Source of the DNA: Rhodocyclaceae bacterium
Lineage (GTDB): Bacteria > Pseudomonadota > Gammaproteobacteria > Burkholderiales > Rhodocyclaceae
Direction of reading: 5' to 3'
DNA: 64,000 nucleotides
NCBI GenBank assembly: GCA_016721505.1
Contig: JADKHX010000001.1
Coordinates: forward strand, 186,001 to 250,000
Within the stretch, counting starts at the first letter, position 1, and the number at the start of each line of letters is the position of its first letter. Below the pieces are notes generated by a model. The model made no database searches. It had not been told where the DNA came from and saw nothing but the letters and a program-made list of their open reading frames with translations. Positions 17,254 through 26,425 of this stretch are shown piece by piece. The position numbers and the translations under genes were made by a program.

Positions 17254-18534
17254 ATGTCTCAGACCAATCCCGCATGGCACCACGATGGCATGCAAAACAT
17301 CTGGCTGCCTTATACCCAAATGGCGACGGCTACCGCCACATTGCCCGTCGTATCAACCGATGGCGTGCGTATCCGTTTGGCGGATGGCCGTGAGCTGATT
17401 GACGGAATCTCATCTTGGTGGACAGCCTGTCACGGCTACAACCATCCGCATATTCGCAGTGCTACCGAAGCACAGCTCAAAACGCTGCCGCACGTCATGT
17501 TCGCGGGCTTGGTGCATGAACCGGCACTGCGCTTGGCAACGCGATTAGCCGCGCTACTGCCAGGCGATTTGGAGCGCGTTTTTTTCACCGAGTCTGGCTC
17601 AGTGTCGGTGGAAGTGGCGCTGAAAATGGCAGTGCAATATTGGCTCAATAAAGGCATCACTGAGCGCAATCGTTTTGTCTGTTTCCGTCACGGCTATCAC
17701 GGCGATACCTTTGCGACGATGGCGCTGTGCGATCCGGATGAAGGTATGCACAGCTTATTCGGCAGCGTATTTCCGCCGCAAATGATGGCTGAATTGCCAA
17801 CCGATGAGGCACTGAAAATCGGCTTTGAGCGGATGCTGTCGACGCATCGTGAGCGCATCGCGGCAGTAATTTTGGAGCCGCTAGTGCAAGGTGCGGGCGG
17901 CATAAAAATGCATGACGCGGCGACGCTTAAATTCATCGCCGACGTGTGCCAACGCAATGGCGTGTTGTTGATACTCGATGAAATCATGACTGGCTTTGGG
18001 CGGACCGGAAAAATGTTTGCCTGCGAGGAAGCCGGCGTGGTGCCGGACATCATTTGCCTGTCCAAAGCTTTGACCGGCGGGACGCTGCCGCTGGCAGCGA
18101 CCGTCGCCCGGCGCCATGTCTTCGAGGCATTCTGGTCGCAAGACAAAGGCGCTGCATTGATGCACGGCCCCACTTACATGGCTAACGCGTTGGCCTGCGC
18201 GGCGGCCAACGCGTCGCTGGATCTGTTCGAAACTGAGCCAAGATTGCAACAAGTCGCAGCGATTGAAGCGCAGCTTCGAGATGCGCTCGCAGTTTGCAAA
18301 GGGCTGCGTGGTGTCGCTGACGTACGGGTGAAAGGCGCTATCGGCGCCGTCGAGCTATCGGGCGAGATCGACCTCGAACAGCTGCGTCAGCGCTTTGCCG
18401 AATGCGGCGTGTGGATACGACCGTTCAGCAACGTGGTGTATTTGATGCCGCCGTTTGTGATTGGTCCGGAAGATCTGTCGGTGCTAACCTCAGCCATTCA
18501 TCAAGTGCTGTTGGAACGCAGCATTCGCGTTTAA
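17254..18534 (+). CDS. bioA: Adenosylmethionine-8-amino-7-oxononanoate transaminase BioA
   Basis: BioA makes 7,8-diaminopelargonic acid using S-adenosylmethionine as amino donor, the step before BioD. The 426-residue product is a class III aminotransferase. It has the SSWWTACHGYNHP stretch with the substrate-contacting tryptophans, FTESGSVSVEVALKMA, the LILDEIMTGFGRTG motif with the PLP-ring aspartate, and the Schiff-base lysine K271 in LSKALTGG. Eight bases separate its stop from the GTG start of bioF, so the two are co-transcribed. BioB and BioC/BioH are not in the window. Confidence 0.96.
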   Translation: MSQTNPAWHHDGMQNIWLPYTQMATATATLPVVSTDGVRIRLADGRELIDGISSWWTACHGYNHPHIRSATEAQLKTLPHVMFAGLVHEPALRLATRLAALLPGDLERVFFTESGSVSVEVALKMAVQYWLNKGITERNRFVCFRHGYHGDTFATMALCDPDEGMHSLFGSVFPPQMMAELPTDEALKIGFERMLSTHRERIAAVILEPLVQGAGGIKMHDAATLKFIADVCQRNGVLLILDEIMTGFGRTGKMFACEEAGVVPDIICLSKALTGGTLPLAATVARRHVFEAFWSQDKGAALMHGPTYMANALACAAANASLDLFETEPRLQQVAAIEAQLRDALAVCKGLRGVADVRVKGAIGAVELSGEIDLEQLRQRFAECGVWIRPFSNVVYLMPPFVIGPEDLSVLTSAIHQVLLERSIRV

Positions 18535-18542
18535 GGACGGCA

Positions 18543-19715
18543 GTGGACAATTCCCTCAACAGCGAACTTCTCGCACAATTGGACGCACTCGATGCGCGCA
18601 ATCGACGGCGAAGTCTGCGTGTGTTGACCGCCGATCAAGGGCGCCTGGTTGGCGTCGATGGGCGACGTCTGATCGATGTTTCTTCGAACGACTATTTGGG
18701 CTTGTCACAGCATCCACTGACCAAGTCCCGAGCCGCCGATTGGGCCGGGCGATATGGTGCCGGCGCGCCGTCGTCGCGACTGGTGACCGGCACCCGTGGC
18801 ATCGCGCTTGAATTGGAAAAACGCCTGGCCGCATTCAAGGGTTGTGAGGCAGCGCTGTTAATCGGTAGCGGTTTTCAGGCCAACACAACGGTGATCCCTG
18901 CCCTCGCCACTCTGGGCGATACCTTGATTTTTTCGGATTCACTGAATCACTCCAGCATCGTCCACGGTTGTCGTCTGGCTAAAGCGCGCACGGTAATTTT
19001 TCGGCACAACGATCTTGATCATTTGAATGAACTATTGCGCGCCAGTGCGGCGCACCGAGGCCGTCGTTTGATCGTCACTGAATCGGTATTCAGCATGGAC
19101 GGCGACCGCTGTGATTTGGCCGCCCTGGTTAAACTCGCGGAGCAACATGGCGCCGCGTTGTATGTCGATGAAGCGCATGCGGTTGGCGTGATCGGACCCC
19201 AGGGACGCGGTCTGGTCGCCGAATTGCCGGCAACCAGCGGCAAAGTTGATGTGGTGATGGGTACGCTGGGCAAAGCATTCGGTGCTTACGGTGCCTACAT
19301 CGCCGGGTCGCGTGCGCTGATCGACTTTCTAGTCAATCGCTGCGCCGGTTTTATCTACGCCACCGCATTACCACCGGCGGTGCTTGGAGCGGTCGATGCC
19401 GCGCTCGATCTGATCCCGGCCATGGACGCCGAGCGCACCCGTCTCGCCGCCAACGCGGCAAAGCTGCGCCATGCATTAAATGCTTCAGGCCTCGACACCC
19501 TGCAGTCGGCTACCCAAATCGTTCCGGCCATCATCGGCACCGAGATGGCGGCTTTGGCTGCCGCATCGCGCCTCAATGACGCAGGAATTCTTGCGGTGGC
19601 GATCCGCCCGCCGACCGTGGCGGAAGGTACCAGCCGGCTGCGCTTTAGCCTGAACAGCGCGCTGACCGATGCCAACATGGACGAGCTACTCGCGGCAGTG
19701 GGTACGCTGGCATGA
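18543..19715 (+). CDS. bioF: 8-amino-7-oxononanoate synthase BioF
   Basis: BioF condenses pimeloyl-ACP (or CoA) with L-alanine in the first dedicated biotin step. The GTG at 18543 is chosen because AAGGA precedes it and it follows the bioA stop; the open frame further upstream lies inside bioA. The 390 residues carry SSNDYLGLS, YGAGAPSSRLVTGT, the VDEAHAVGV motif with the PLP aspartate and the catalytic lysine K244 in GTLGKAFG. The stop overlaps the next ATG by four bases, coupling it to a membrane protease gene that has no known link to biotin. Confidence 0.95.
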   Translation: MDNSLNSELLAQLDALDARNRRRSLRVLTADQGRLVGVDGRRLIDVSSNDYLGLSQHPLTKSRAADWAGRYGAGAPSSRLVTGTRGIALELEKRLAAFKGCEAALLIGSGFQANTTVIPALATLGDTLIFSDSLNHSSIVHGCRLAKARTVIFRHNDLDHLNELLRASAAHRGRRLIVTESVFSMDGDRCDLAALVKLAEQHGAALYVDEAHAVGVIGPQGRGLVAELPATSGKVDVVMGTLGKAFGAYGAYIAGSRALIDFLVNRCAGFIYATALPPAVLGAVDAALDLIPAMDAERTRLAANAAKLRHALNASGLDTLQSATQIVPAIIGTEMAALAAASRLNDAGILAVAIRPPTVAEGTSRLRFSLNSALTDANMDELLAAVGTLA

Positions 19716-20437
19716 TCAAACTGCTGCTCCTGCTGCTTTCAGGAGCCAAGTTCGGCAAACTGATCACCACGGTCGGCAGCATGTTGGTCTCGATCGTTGC
19801 CTACTCCTTCATCTATGGCTGGATGTATTCGGTCGGCTTCGTGCTGCTGATTCTGGTGCACGAGATGGGACATTACATTGCCGCCCGCCAGCGCGGATTG
19901 GATGTGGGCGCGCCTACCTTTATCCCATTTTTGGGAGCATGGATCGCGATGAAAGACCTCCCGCATGATGCCGAGACCGAAGCCTACGTCGGGCTGGGCG
20001 GCCCGTTGCTCGGCACCGTTGGCGCGTTGGTCTGCTACTTGCTGGCCCGTAGCAATGGCAGCAATCTGCTGCTGGCCGTTTCCTACTCGGGGTTCTTCAT
20101 CAACCTGTTCAATTTGATTCCGCTGTCGCCGCTTGATGGCGGTCGCATCACTGCGGTGCTTTCGCCACGAGTATGGCTATTGGGTGTGCCAATCCTGATT
20201 GCCTTCTTTGTCTGGCAACCAAGTCCATTACTGTTCCTGATTGCCCTGATTGCTGCACCACAGGTCTGGAAGGCGATCAAATATCGCTCTGACAGCGAGG
20301 AAGGACAAACCTACTATCTGGTTAGCACCCGTACTCGCGTCGAATACGGTTTCTACTATTTAACCTTGATCGTATTTCTTGCCGTGATGACCCATGACGT
20401 GCACGAACTGCTTGCCGCCGCTAGGGTAGCCCGGTAG
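19712..20437 (+). CDS. Site-2 protease family (M50) membrane metalloprotease
   Basis: The 241-residue product is a polytopic membrane protein with the zinc-binding HEMGH motif (residues 50-54) in a transmembrane helix and the second motif NLIPLSPLDGGR with the third metal ligand. Both mark intramembrane S2P-type metalloproteases, which cut membrane-embedded regulators. No PDZ domain is present. Its start overlaps the bioF stop (ATGA), so it is translated from the biotin transcript, probably without a functional connection. The substrate is unknown. Confidence 0.85.
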   Translation: MIKLLLLLLSGAKFGKLITTVGSMLVSIVAYSFIYGWMYSVGFVLLILVHEMGHYIAARQRGLDVGAPTFIPFLGAWIAMKDLPHDAETEAYVGLGGPLLGTVGALVCYLLARSNGSNLLLAVSYSGFFINLFNLIPLSPLDGGRITAVLSPRVWLLGVPILIAFFVWQPSPLLFLIALIAAPQVWKAIKYRSDSEEGQTYYLVSTRTRVEYGFYYLTLIVFLAVMTHDVHELLAAARVAR

Positions 20438-20457
20438 CGGTGCCGCGCCAATGGCAG

Positions 20458-20520
20458 ACGGCGTGTTGGCGCTCGGCGAAGCCGACATCCCACCATGCAG
20501 AGCATCAGCACCAACTGACG
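20458..20520 (-). repeat. Dispersed repeat, long type, copy 4
   Basis: Left end ACGGCGTGT and right end TCAGCACCAACTGACG flank a long middle (GCTCGGCGAAGCCGACATCC, then CACCATGCAGAGCA). The middle is nearly the same as in copy 15 at 54.6 kb. It lies between the stops of two convergent genes. Confidence 0.85.
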
Positions 20521-20524
20521 CGAA

Positions 20525-20794
20525 CTAGCTCAGCGACAGTGGCGTCAGCATTTCAAAGCGCGCCGATGGCCAGGCTTCAACTACGGCGGTTTGGCCTGCT
20601 GTGAGATCGAACACCTCATCAGTTGCCAACCATTCATCGCTGCTGGCAAGCGGACTGGTCAAGGTTAGCCACAGCTTGCCTTGAATCACCCGCAGGCGGC
20701 GTGCGCTGGATGCGGCGGGCAGCGTCACCGCGACGCCGCACGCCAAGTCTTGCGCCCAAGGCGCGCTGACTAATGATTGTTGTGAATTATTCAT
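20525..20794 (-). CDS. DUF2917 family small protein
   Basis: This is an 89-residue protein without membrane segment. It has the features of DUF2917: a beta-rich core with VIQGKLWLTL, a SDEWLATDEVFDLTAGQ stretch and an AWPSARFEM end. The function is unknown. In Burkholderiales such genes usually stand divergent to a LysR-type regulator, as here, so the regulator probably controls it. The ATG at 20794 has AAGGAG upstream. Confidence 0.75.
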   Translation of the reverse strand: MNNSQQSLVSAPWAQDLACGVAVTLPAASSARRLRVIQGKLWLTLTSPLASSDEWLATDEVFDLTAGQTAVVEAWPSARFEMLTPLSLS

Positions 20795-20864
20795 GACCGG
20801 CTCCTTAAGAACTAATCGGTTTGACTACCCAAGGCCCACATAATATTGATATGATCTGGCATCG

Positions 20865-20881
20865 TCCAATGAGACTTTGGA
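20865..20881. promoter_or_regulatory. Candidate LysR-type operator
   Basis: TCCAATGAGACTTTGGA is an interrupted palindrome (TCCAA, 7 bases, TTGGA). It lies 23 bases before the LysR start and about 70 bases before the divergent DUF2917 start, the usual place for an autoregulatory LysR site. This is a position-and-symmetry argument only. Confidence 0.4.
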
Positions 20882-20903
20882 CTCAAATTAATGCCGATTT
20901 GGA

Positions 20904-21869
20904 ATGAATAAACAAGCTCATCGCCCGCTCGCCGTTGGCGCCTTGCGCACTTTTGAGGCGCTGGCACGGCACTTGAACTTTCGTGCGGTCGGCGAAGAAT
21001 TGCATGTCACGCAGTCGGCGGTCAGCCGCCAGATCCGCGCACTGGAAGATGAAATCGGCACACCCTTGTTCGTTCGCGGCACCCGCAATGTCGCGATTAC
21101 CGAGGCCGGCACACAATTGTTGCGCGCGGTCTTGCCGCTGCTTGATCGCCTCGATGCCACGGTAAGACAGATTCGCTACACCGGCGGCCGCAAGAGCGTT
21201 AGCGTAACGACCTTTGCTTCATTCGCTTCGCTCTGGCTGATACCGCGACTCGACGAATTCCAAAAACTGTATCCCGATATTGACATCCGGATATCTGCGG
21301 TTGACACCATCGCACACGTTGACGATTCAAGCATCGATTTGGCGTTGCGGCATTGCCTACCCGCAGCCGCGCCACCCGGTGCACAGCGATTATTCGGCGA
21401 AGTCTTGACGCCGATGGTTGGCGCCAGCCTAGCCGCCAAAGCGGCAAGCAAACAAGGGCCGCGGCTGCGCATTCCGGGTGACCTGACGGCACACACCCTG
21501 CTCGAAGAGATTAACTCACACAAGGCCAGCGGCGAATTCAGCTGGCGCAAGTGGCTGCAGTGGTGCCAACAGCCAACGCTGGAACCGAAACGCTGGGTCA
21601 CGATGAACTTTACTCATCAGCAAATTCAAGCGGCACTCTCAGGACAGGGTGTGGCACTCGCACGTCTGGCGTTGGTCACCGACCCACTTAACAATGGTGA
21701 GTTGGTTGAACCTTTTGGCGCCGCCTTGCGTCTGCGCTCGCCTTATTGCTATTGGTTGGTGGCATGGCCCGGCGTCGAGCAGCGCGAAGAAGTACGCGCA
21801 TTCATTGCTTGGATAATGCGCGAGGCAAAGAAAACCCGCGCCAGTATCGGCGAGGCAGAAGTCTCCTAG
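20904..21869 (+). CDS. LysR family transcriptional regulator (GcvA-like)
   Basis: The 321-residue product has the winged helix-turn-helix at residues about 10-70 (LRTFEALARHLNFRAVGEEL, then VTQSAVSRQIRALE) followed by the two-lobed effector-binding domain. The helix-turn-helix resembles GcvA/AmpR-type LysR proteins. The effector is unknown. It is divergent from the DUF2917 gene across 109 bases that contain an interrupted palindrome. The stop overlaps the end of the convergent diguanylate cyclase gene by a few bases. Confidence 0.9.
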   Translation: MNKQAHRPLAVGALRTFEALARHLNFRAVGEELHVTQSAVSRQIRALEDEIGTPLFVRGTRNVAITEAGTQLLRAVLPLLDRLDATVRQIRYTGGRKSVSVTTFASFASLWLIPRLDEFQKLYPDIDIRISAVDTIAHVDDSSIDLALRHCLPAAAPPGAQRLFGEVLTPMVGASLAAKAASKQGPRLRIPGDLTAHTLLEEINSHKASGEFSWRKWLQWCQQPTLEPKRWVTMNFTHQQIQAALSGQGVALARLALVTDPLNNGELVEPFGAALRLRSPYCYWLVAWPGVEQREEVRAFIAWIMREAKKTRASIGEAEVS

Positions 21870-23038
21870 GCTAGCACTGGCTGTCCGCGCGCGACCACTT
21901 TTGCGGCGATCACGGTTTGATTGCGGCCCTGCGCTTTCGCCTGGTAGGTCGCGGCGTCAATCCTGGCAAAGTTTTCGTCCGGTTTGACGCCTGCTTCGGT
22001 GGCGACTTCACCGACACCAATACTAGCGGTGACAGTGATTGTGTGACCCTCATAAACCACTCCCGACATGGCCAGCGCGACGCGGAATTCCTCGCAAATA
22101 CGGTGCGCCACTTCAAGCGTGGTTGAAGGCAGGACGGCGACGAACTCCTCACCTCCGATGCGCGCCACAAAATCGTCAGCACGCCGAAAATGTTGGCGCA
22201 GCAGGCTCGCCACATGTTTGAGGCAGGCATCGCCGGCCAGGTGCCCATGGCAATCATTGACCGCCTTGAAGTGATCGAGATCAATCACCGCAAGTGCCAG
22301 CGCGGTCCGGTTACGTTGCGCACTCGTCCACGCCAAGTTGAATCTGCTGATGTACTCATGTCGATTGGCCAAACCGGTCAGCCCGTCAGTTCGTGCTAAG
22401 GCCTGAACTTCTGAACGACTGACCAGCAAATCGTGTTCCAAGGAAATTTGCGTATCGTATTCGCGAGCACCATGGGTTGCCGACCGAGTACACAACAGCC
22501 AATTGCAGAACAAAATTACACCCAGTTCGCGTAAGCTGGGCATTGCTAATAGTGTCAGTATCACAGGCCAATGCAGCACCGCCAGGGTGATCCGTTGCTG
22601 GAGCAAGTTAACCGAAAACAGAACAGTTCCGGCACTGCCAAACAGACCCACTGCCACTGCCATGGCGAATACGACCGTTGTGAGCGCGGCCTGATCAACT
22701 GCAACCAGGGCGGCAAGCAATCCCCAAAGCAAATAGCCGGTATGAACCAATGCCCACTGGCGTCGCGACCACTGAGCGCAGACTAGTTCGTCGGTAAAGT
22801 CCGGCGGCACGTGATTGTTATAGCGGAGAACCCAAAAAACCAAAAACAGTACCGTTGCTCCGGCAATTAGATTACGCGTCTCGACACTGAACCCGCCGAT
22901 CAGCAGCAAAATTACGCAACCAACAACATAGTACGCTGGCGCCACCAATGCCCGCGAATACAGGTCGTTGTAAGACCGCTTGCGGCGATAGACGTCGGGG
23001 TCAGGTACGAGTTCAGTCGAAAGCTCAGTCTGCGACAT
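21866..23038 (-). CDS. Membrane diguanylate cyclase (GGDEF)
   Basis: The enzyme makes the second messenger cyclic di-GMP from two GTP. Residues about 30-190 form several membrane helices with no recognised sensor domain. Residues 215-375 form a GGDEF domain with an intact active site (GGEEF, 295-299) and an intact inhibitory site, RADD at 286-289, exactly five residues before it, so product feedback is likely. DLDHFKAVND is also typical. The ATG overlaps the mrp stop, so it is expressed with the Fe-S carrier gene upstream. Confidence 0.92.
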   Translation of the reverse strand: MSQTELSTELVPDPDVYRRKRSYNDLYSRALVAPAYYVVGCVILLLIGGFSVETRNLIAGATVLFLVFWVLRYNNHVPPDFTDELVCAQWSRRQWALVHTGYLLWGLLAALVAVDQAALTTVVFAMAVAVGLFGSAGTVLFSVNLLQQRITLAVLHWPVILTLLAMPSLRELGVILFCNWLLCTRSATHGAREYDTQISLEHDLLVSRSEVQALARTDGLTGLANRHEYISRFNLAWTSAQRNRTALALAVIDLDHFKAVNDCHGHLAGDACLKHVASLLRQHFRRADDFVARIGGEEFVAVLPSTTLEVAHRICEEFRVALAMSGVVYEGHTITVTASIGVGEVATEAGVKPDENFARIDAATYQAKAQGRNQTVIAAKVVARGQPVLA

Positions 23039-24126
23039 CAGGTGTTTTGGATCTTGATGGTTGGGAATTTTGCACTATGGTCTTTGGCCTGCTCCGCCAA
23101 CTTTACCGCGACGCGGCGGGCAATCGTTTTATAAATCTCGGCGACGCGCCCGTCTGGATCGGCCACCACTGTCGGGCAACCGCTGTCTACTTGCTGGCGG
23201 ATCGCCATGTCGAGCGGTAGTTGTCCGAGCAGTTCAACGGAATAGTCGGCGGCCATGCGCGCCCCGCCTCCGCTACCAAAAATTTCTTCCGCGTGACCGC
23301 AGTTTGAGCAAATATGCATGCTCATGTTTTCGACAATGCCCAAAATCGGCACGCCGACTTTTTCAAACATCTTGAGCCCTTTGCGTGCGTCGAGTAGCGC
23401 AATGTCTTGCGGGGTGGTCACAATCACCGCGCCGGTCACTGGCACCTGTTGCGCCAAAGTCAATTGAATATCGCCAGTGCCCGGTGGCATGTCAACGATC
23501 AGATAGTCCAAATCCTTCCAGCGCGTATCGTTAAGCAATTGTTGCAATGCTTGGGTAACCATCGGGCCGCGCCAGACCATCGGCGTTTCCTGGTCTACCA
23601 AAAACCCTATCGACATGGCTTGCAAACCATGAGCGCGCATCGGCTCCAAACTCTTGCCGTCGGTGGTTTCCGGCCGCCCGCTCAACCCCAACATTTGCGG
23701 TTGCGATGGGCCATAAATATCGGCATCCAGCAGACCGACTGTCGCGCCTTCAGCGGCAAGTGCCAGCGCCAAATTGACGGCCGTGGTGGACTTGCCTACG
23801 CCACCTTTCCCACTGGCAATCGCAATGATATTTTTCACCTTGGGAATCAATTTGATTCCGCGCTGAACCGCGTGCGGGACAACTTTGGAAACGACATTGA
23901 CCTCTACCTTGCCCATTTCCGGCAAGGCATGAAGTGCATCGCTGAGCAACTTCGCGATGCGCGCAAACTGGCTCTTGGCGGGGTAACCCAATTCAATATC
24001 GAGCGAGACATTGTTGCCATCAATCTTGATCTGCTTCAACCCACGCGTGCTTACAAAATCCTTGCCAGTATTGGGGTCAATGATTGTCGCCAGCGCGGCA
24101 GAAATAGCGTGTTCGGTAAATGACAT
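23038..24126 (-). CDS. Iron-sulfur cluster carrier protein Mrp/ApbC
   Basis: Mrp/ApbC proteins are P-loop ATPases that carry and deliver 4Fe-4S clusters. The ATG at 24126 (MSFTEHAIS) is chosen because AAGG lies upstream and the family starts there. Residues 1-95 are the MIP18/DUF59-like domain. The deviant Walker A SGKGGVGKST (105-114) and the bridging CxxC of ICSNCGH near residue 280 are intact. It is upstream of the GGDEF gene and close to metG, as in many proteobacteria where mrp and metG are divergent neighbours. Confidence 0.92.
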   Translation of the reverse strand: MSFTEHAISAALATIIDPNTGKDFVSTRGLKQIKIDGNNVSLDIELGYPAKSQFARIAKLLSDALHALPEMGKVEVNVVSKVVPHAVQRGIKLIPKVKNIIAIASGKGGVGKSTTAVNLALALAAEGATVGLLDADIYGPSQPQMLGLSGRPETTDGKSLEPMRAHGLQAMSIGFLVDQETPMVWRGPMVTQALQQLLNDTRWKDLDYLIVDMPPGTGDIQLTLAQQVPVTGAVIVTTPQDIALLDARKGLKMFEKVGVPILGIVENMSMHICSNCGHAEEIFGSGGGARMAADYSVELLGQLPLDMAIRQQVDSGCPTVVADPDGRVAEIYKTIARRVAVKLAEQAKDHSAKFPTIKIQNT

Positions 24127-24231
24127 AGTAGCCTTGTAGAGTGAGTAACCGGATGGCAAGATTGTAGCGTGCCGGTCGCGGCGGCACGATTGCGCATAAT
24201 GCCAGCTGGCACATCTAACAGAGGACTCCCT

Positions 24232-24648
24232 ATGAACTCATCGAGCATACTTTTACCGATGGCAGCGTTGGCGGTGTGGACACTTATGGTGTTGTTGATC
24301 CTGCCTTACAAGCGCCTGATGGCCGTGAAAACCCGGCGCGCCAAAGTCGATGACTTCAAGTTCGGCGAGTCGGGCAATGTGCCGTCCGACGTCAGCATTC
24401 CCAATCGACACTTGATGAACTTGCTGGAAATGCCAGTGTTGTTTTACGTTGCTTGTCTGACCTTGGTGGTAACGCTGCGCGTTGATGCTGGATACGTTTA
24501 TCTGGCTTGGGCTTTTTTCGTCGCCCGTGTCGCGCATAGCTTTGTTCATCTCACTTATAACAATGTCATTCATCGATTGCAGACATTTGCGTTGAGCAAT
24601 TTTATTTTGACGGTCATATGGCTACGTTTGCTATTTTCTTTGCTGTAG
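24232..24648 (+). CDS. MAPEG family membrane protein
   Basis: The 138-residue product has four hydrophobic segments and the MAPEG pattern: PNRHLMNLLEMPVLFYVACL and ARVAHSFVHLTYN. MAPEG proteins include glutathione-dependent enzymes and eicosanoid synthases in eukaryotes; bacterial members mostly lack assigned substrates. The ATG at 24232 has GAGGA upstream; earlier in-frame starts do not. It precedes a reductase-like gene on the same strand by 51 bases. Confidence 0.82.
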   Translation: MNSSSILLPMAALAVWTLMVLLILPYKRLMAVKTRRAKVDDFKFGESGNVPSDVSIPNRHLMNLLEMPVLFYVACLTLVVTLRVDAGYVYLAWAFFVARVAHSFVHLTYNNVIHRLQTFALSNFILTVIWLRLLFSLL

Positions 24649-24699
24649 CTGACATGGAAAATGGCTACACCGAGTTTTTCAACCTAAAGGAACACTGAA

Positions 24700-25881
24700 A
24701 TGAAAAAAGAATTCGACGTTGTCGTGCATGGTGCAACGGGCTTTACCGGGCGCTTGGTGGTTGAATATTTAATGGCCAAATATCCGCTTGGTGGCACAAG
24801 CAAGTTGCGTTGGGCGATGGGCGGGCGCAGTGCAGAAAAGCTGGCTGCCGTCCGAGACGAAATCGGCGCGCCGAAGGACACACCGCTGGTTATCACCGAT
24901 GCCGCTGATGTCGCCAGTTTGAAAGCCTTGACTGACCGCACACGCCTGGTGCTGACCACCGTCGGCCCGTATCAGCTATACGGCAATGAACTGGTTGCGG
25001 CCTGTGCGACATCGGGCACTGACTACGTCGACTTGTGCGGCGAACCTGTTTGGATGCGCAATATGATCGACGCACATGAAACGGAGGCCAAGGCCAGCGG
25101 CGCACGTATCGTGTTTTCATGCGGGTTCGATTCGATTCCGTTCGATTTGGGCGTATTGATGTTGCAAGACGAAATGCAGAAAAGATACGGCAAACCAGCC
25201 AATCGCGTGCGTGGTCGCGTGCGCAAGATGAAGGGCACTTTTTCTGGTGGTACCGCGGAGAGCTTCAAGGCCACCATGGCCGCTGCAGCTGCCGATCCGC
25301 GTGTGGCTGGTCTTTTGCGCGACCCTTTCTCGCTGACGCCAGGCTTTACCGGCCCCAGCCAGCCGCACGGTGCCAAACCGATGCTCGACGAAGCGTTAGG
25401 AGTATGGGTCGCCCCCTTCATCATGGCGGCGATTAACACGCGCAATGTTCATCGCTCGAATTTTCTAATGCAGCATCGCTACGGTGCAGATTTTGTCTAC
25501 GATGAAATGGTCATCACCGGTGCTGGCGAGAAAGGTGAAGCGATTGCCAAAGCGATGGCTGCCGACAAATCTTTCGGCGGCAAAGACGGCCCCAAGCCCG
25601 GCGAAGGACCATCAAAGGTCGAGCGTGAAACCGGTCATTACGATGCATTGTTCGTGGGCGAAAATGCCGATGGCAATACGCTGCGCGTCGGCGTCACTGG
25701 TGATCGCGATCCGGGCTACGGTTCGACTTCAAAGATGATCGCCGAAGCTGCCGTTTGCTTGCTCAACGAATCTGCCGCTACCAAAGGTGGAATCTGGACG
25801 CCTGCTGCGGCGATGGGAATGCCGCTGATTAATCGCTTGGTGGACAACGCCGGACTGACGTTTGCGGTAGAAACTGCATAA
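24700..25881 (+). CDS. Saccharopine dehydrogenase-like NAD(P)-binding reductase
   Basis: The 393-residue product begins with the nucleotide-binding motif VVVHGATGFTGRLV and a GGRSAEKL stretch, then VGPYQLYGNELVAACATSG and YVDLCGEP, as in the saccharopine dehydrogenase NADP-binding family that includes the mycobacterial trans-acting enoyl reductases. The C-terminal half has no obvious membrane helix. The substrate is unknown, perhaps a fatty acyl or sterol-like compound. A good AAGGA site precedes the ATG. It converges on yajD, with a strong hairpin between. Confidence 0.82.
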   Translation: MKKEFDVVVHGATGFTGRLVVEYLMAKYPLGGTSKLRWAMGGRSAEKLAAVRDEIGAPKDTPLVITDAADVASLKALTDRTRLVLTTVGPYQLYGNELVAACATSGTDYVDLCGEPVWMRNMIDAHETEAKASGARIVFSCGFDSIPFDLGVLMLQDEMQKRYGKPANRVRGRVRKMKGTFSGGTAESFKATMAAAAADPRVAGLLRDPFSLTPGFTGPSQPHGAKPMLDEALGVWVAPFIMAAINTRNVHRSNFLMQHRYGADFVYDEMVITGAGEKGEAIAKAMAADKSFGGKDGPKPGEGPSKVERETGHYDALFVGENADGNTLRVGVTGDRDPGYGSTSKMIAEAAVCLLNESAATKGGIWTPAAAMGMPLINRLVDNAGLTFAVETA

Positions 25882-25900
25882 GCAATTCGGTCGGCAGCGG

Positions 25901-25922
25901 GGTGGAAGTGGCGACTTCCACC
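25901..25922. terminator. Hairpin between convergent genes
   Basis: GGTGGAAGT and ACTTCCACC form a perfect 9-bp stem with loop GGCG, in the 43-base gap between the reductase and yajD stops. There is no clear U-tract on either side, so it may act as a transcript end or a 3' stabiliser. Confidence 0.5.
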
Positions 25923-25924
25923 GC

Positions 25925-26293
25925 TTATTTCTTGCCCAGCATGGCTTTCAAATCGGCGAATGGTGAATGAGTCGCCGCGCTGCCTGTGGCGTTGGCGCCG
26001 CTCACGCCGGCATCCGCTTCGAGTTGGCGTTGATGCTCGTTGTCATGGCAATAGAGACAGAGCAATTCCCAATTGCTGCCGTTGGCAGGATTGTTGTGAT
26101 GATTGTGATCCCGGTGATGCACCGTCAATTCGCGCAGATTGGTGCGGGTAAAAGTCCGTGCGCAACGGCCGCAGACCCACGGGTAAATTTTCAGCGCCTG
26201 CTCGCGATAAGTCTCCCCACGCTCGTCGGCGGCGCGGCGCGCATCGGCGACTACCCGATCAAGTTTGTCAGACGATTCTTGGTTCATCGCCAT
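25925..26293 (-). CDS. yajD: YajD-like HNH nuclease family protein
   Basis: The 122-residue product closely follows E. coli YajD: EQALKIYPWVCGRCARTF, LRELTVHHRDHNH, then NPANGSNWELLCLYCHDNEH and the C-terminal SPFADLKAMLGKK. The four cysteines form a zinc-finger pair around the HNH core. The nuclease activity of YajD itself is not established. It is divergent from metG, with a repeat copy between. Confidence 0.9.
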   Translation of the reverse strand: MAMNQESSDKLDRVVADARRAADERGETYREQALKIYPWVCGRCARTFTRTNLRELTVHHRDHNHHNNPANGSNWELLCLYCHDNEHQRQLEADAGVSGANATGSAATHSPFADLKAMLGKK

Positions 26294-26309
26294 ATGTTAG
26301 CGCGGTCGT

Positions 26310-26333
26310 CAGTTGGTGCTGGCCACACGCCGT
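26310..26333 (+). repeat. Dispersed repeat, short type, copy 5
   Basis: CAGTTGGTGCTGGCC then ACACGCCGT, identical to the core of copy 12. It is one of two copies between divergent genes (yajD and metG), so it may lie in or near a promoter. Confidence 0.85.
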
Positions 26334-26425
26334 GCTGCCGGTCGCACTGGCTCGTGCGCCGTTAGAATGTCAGTCTTGGCATCCGCAACATTGGCGGCGC
26401 CTCCAAAATCAAGAAAGCTCGCACT

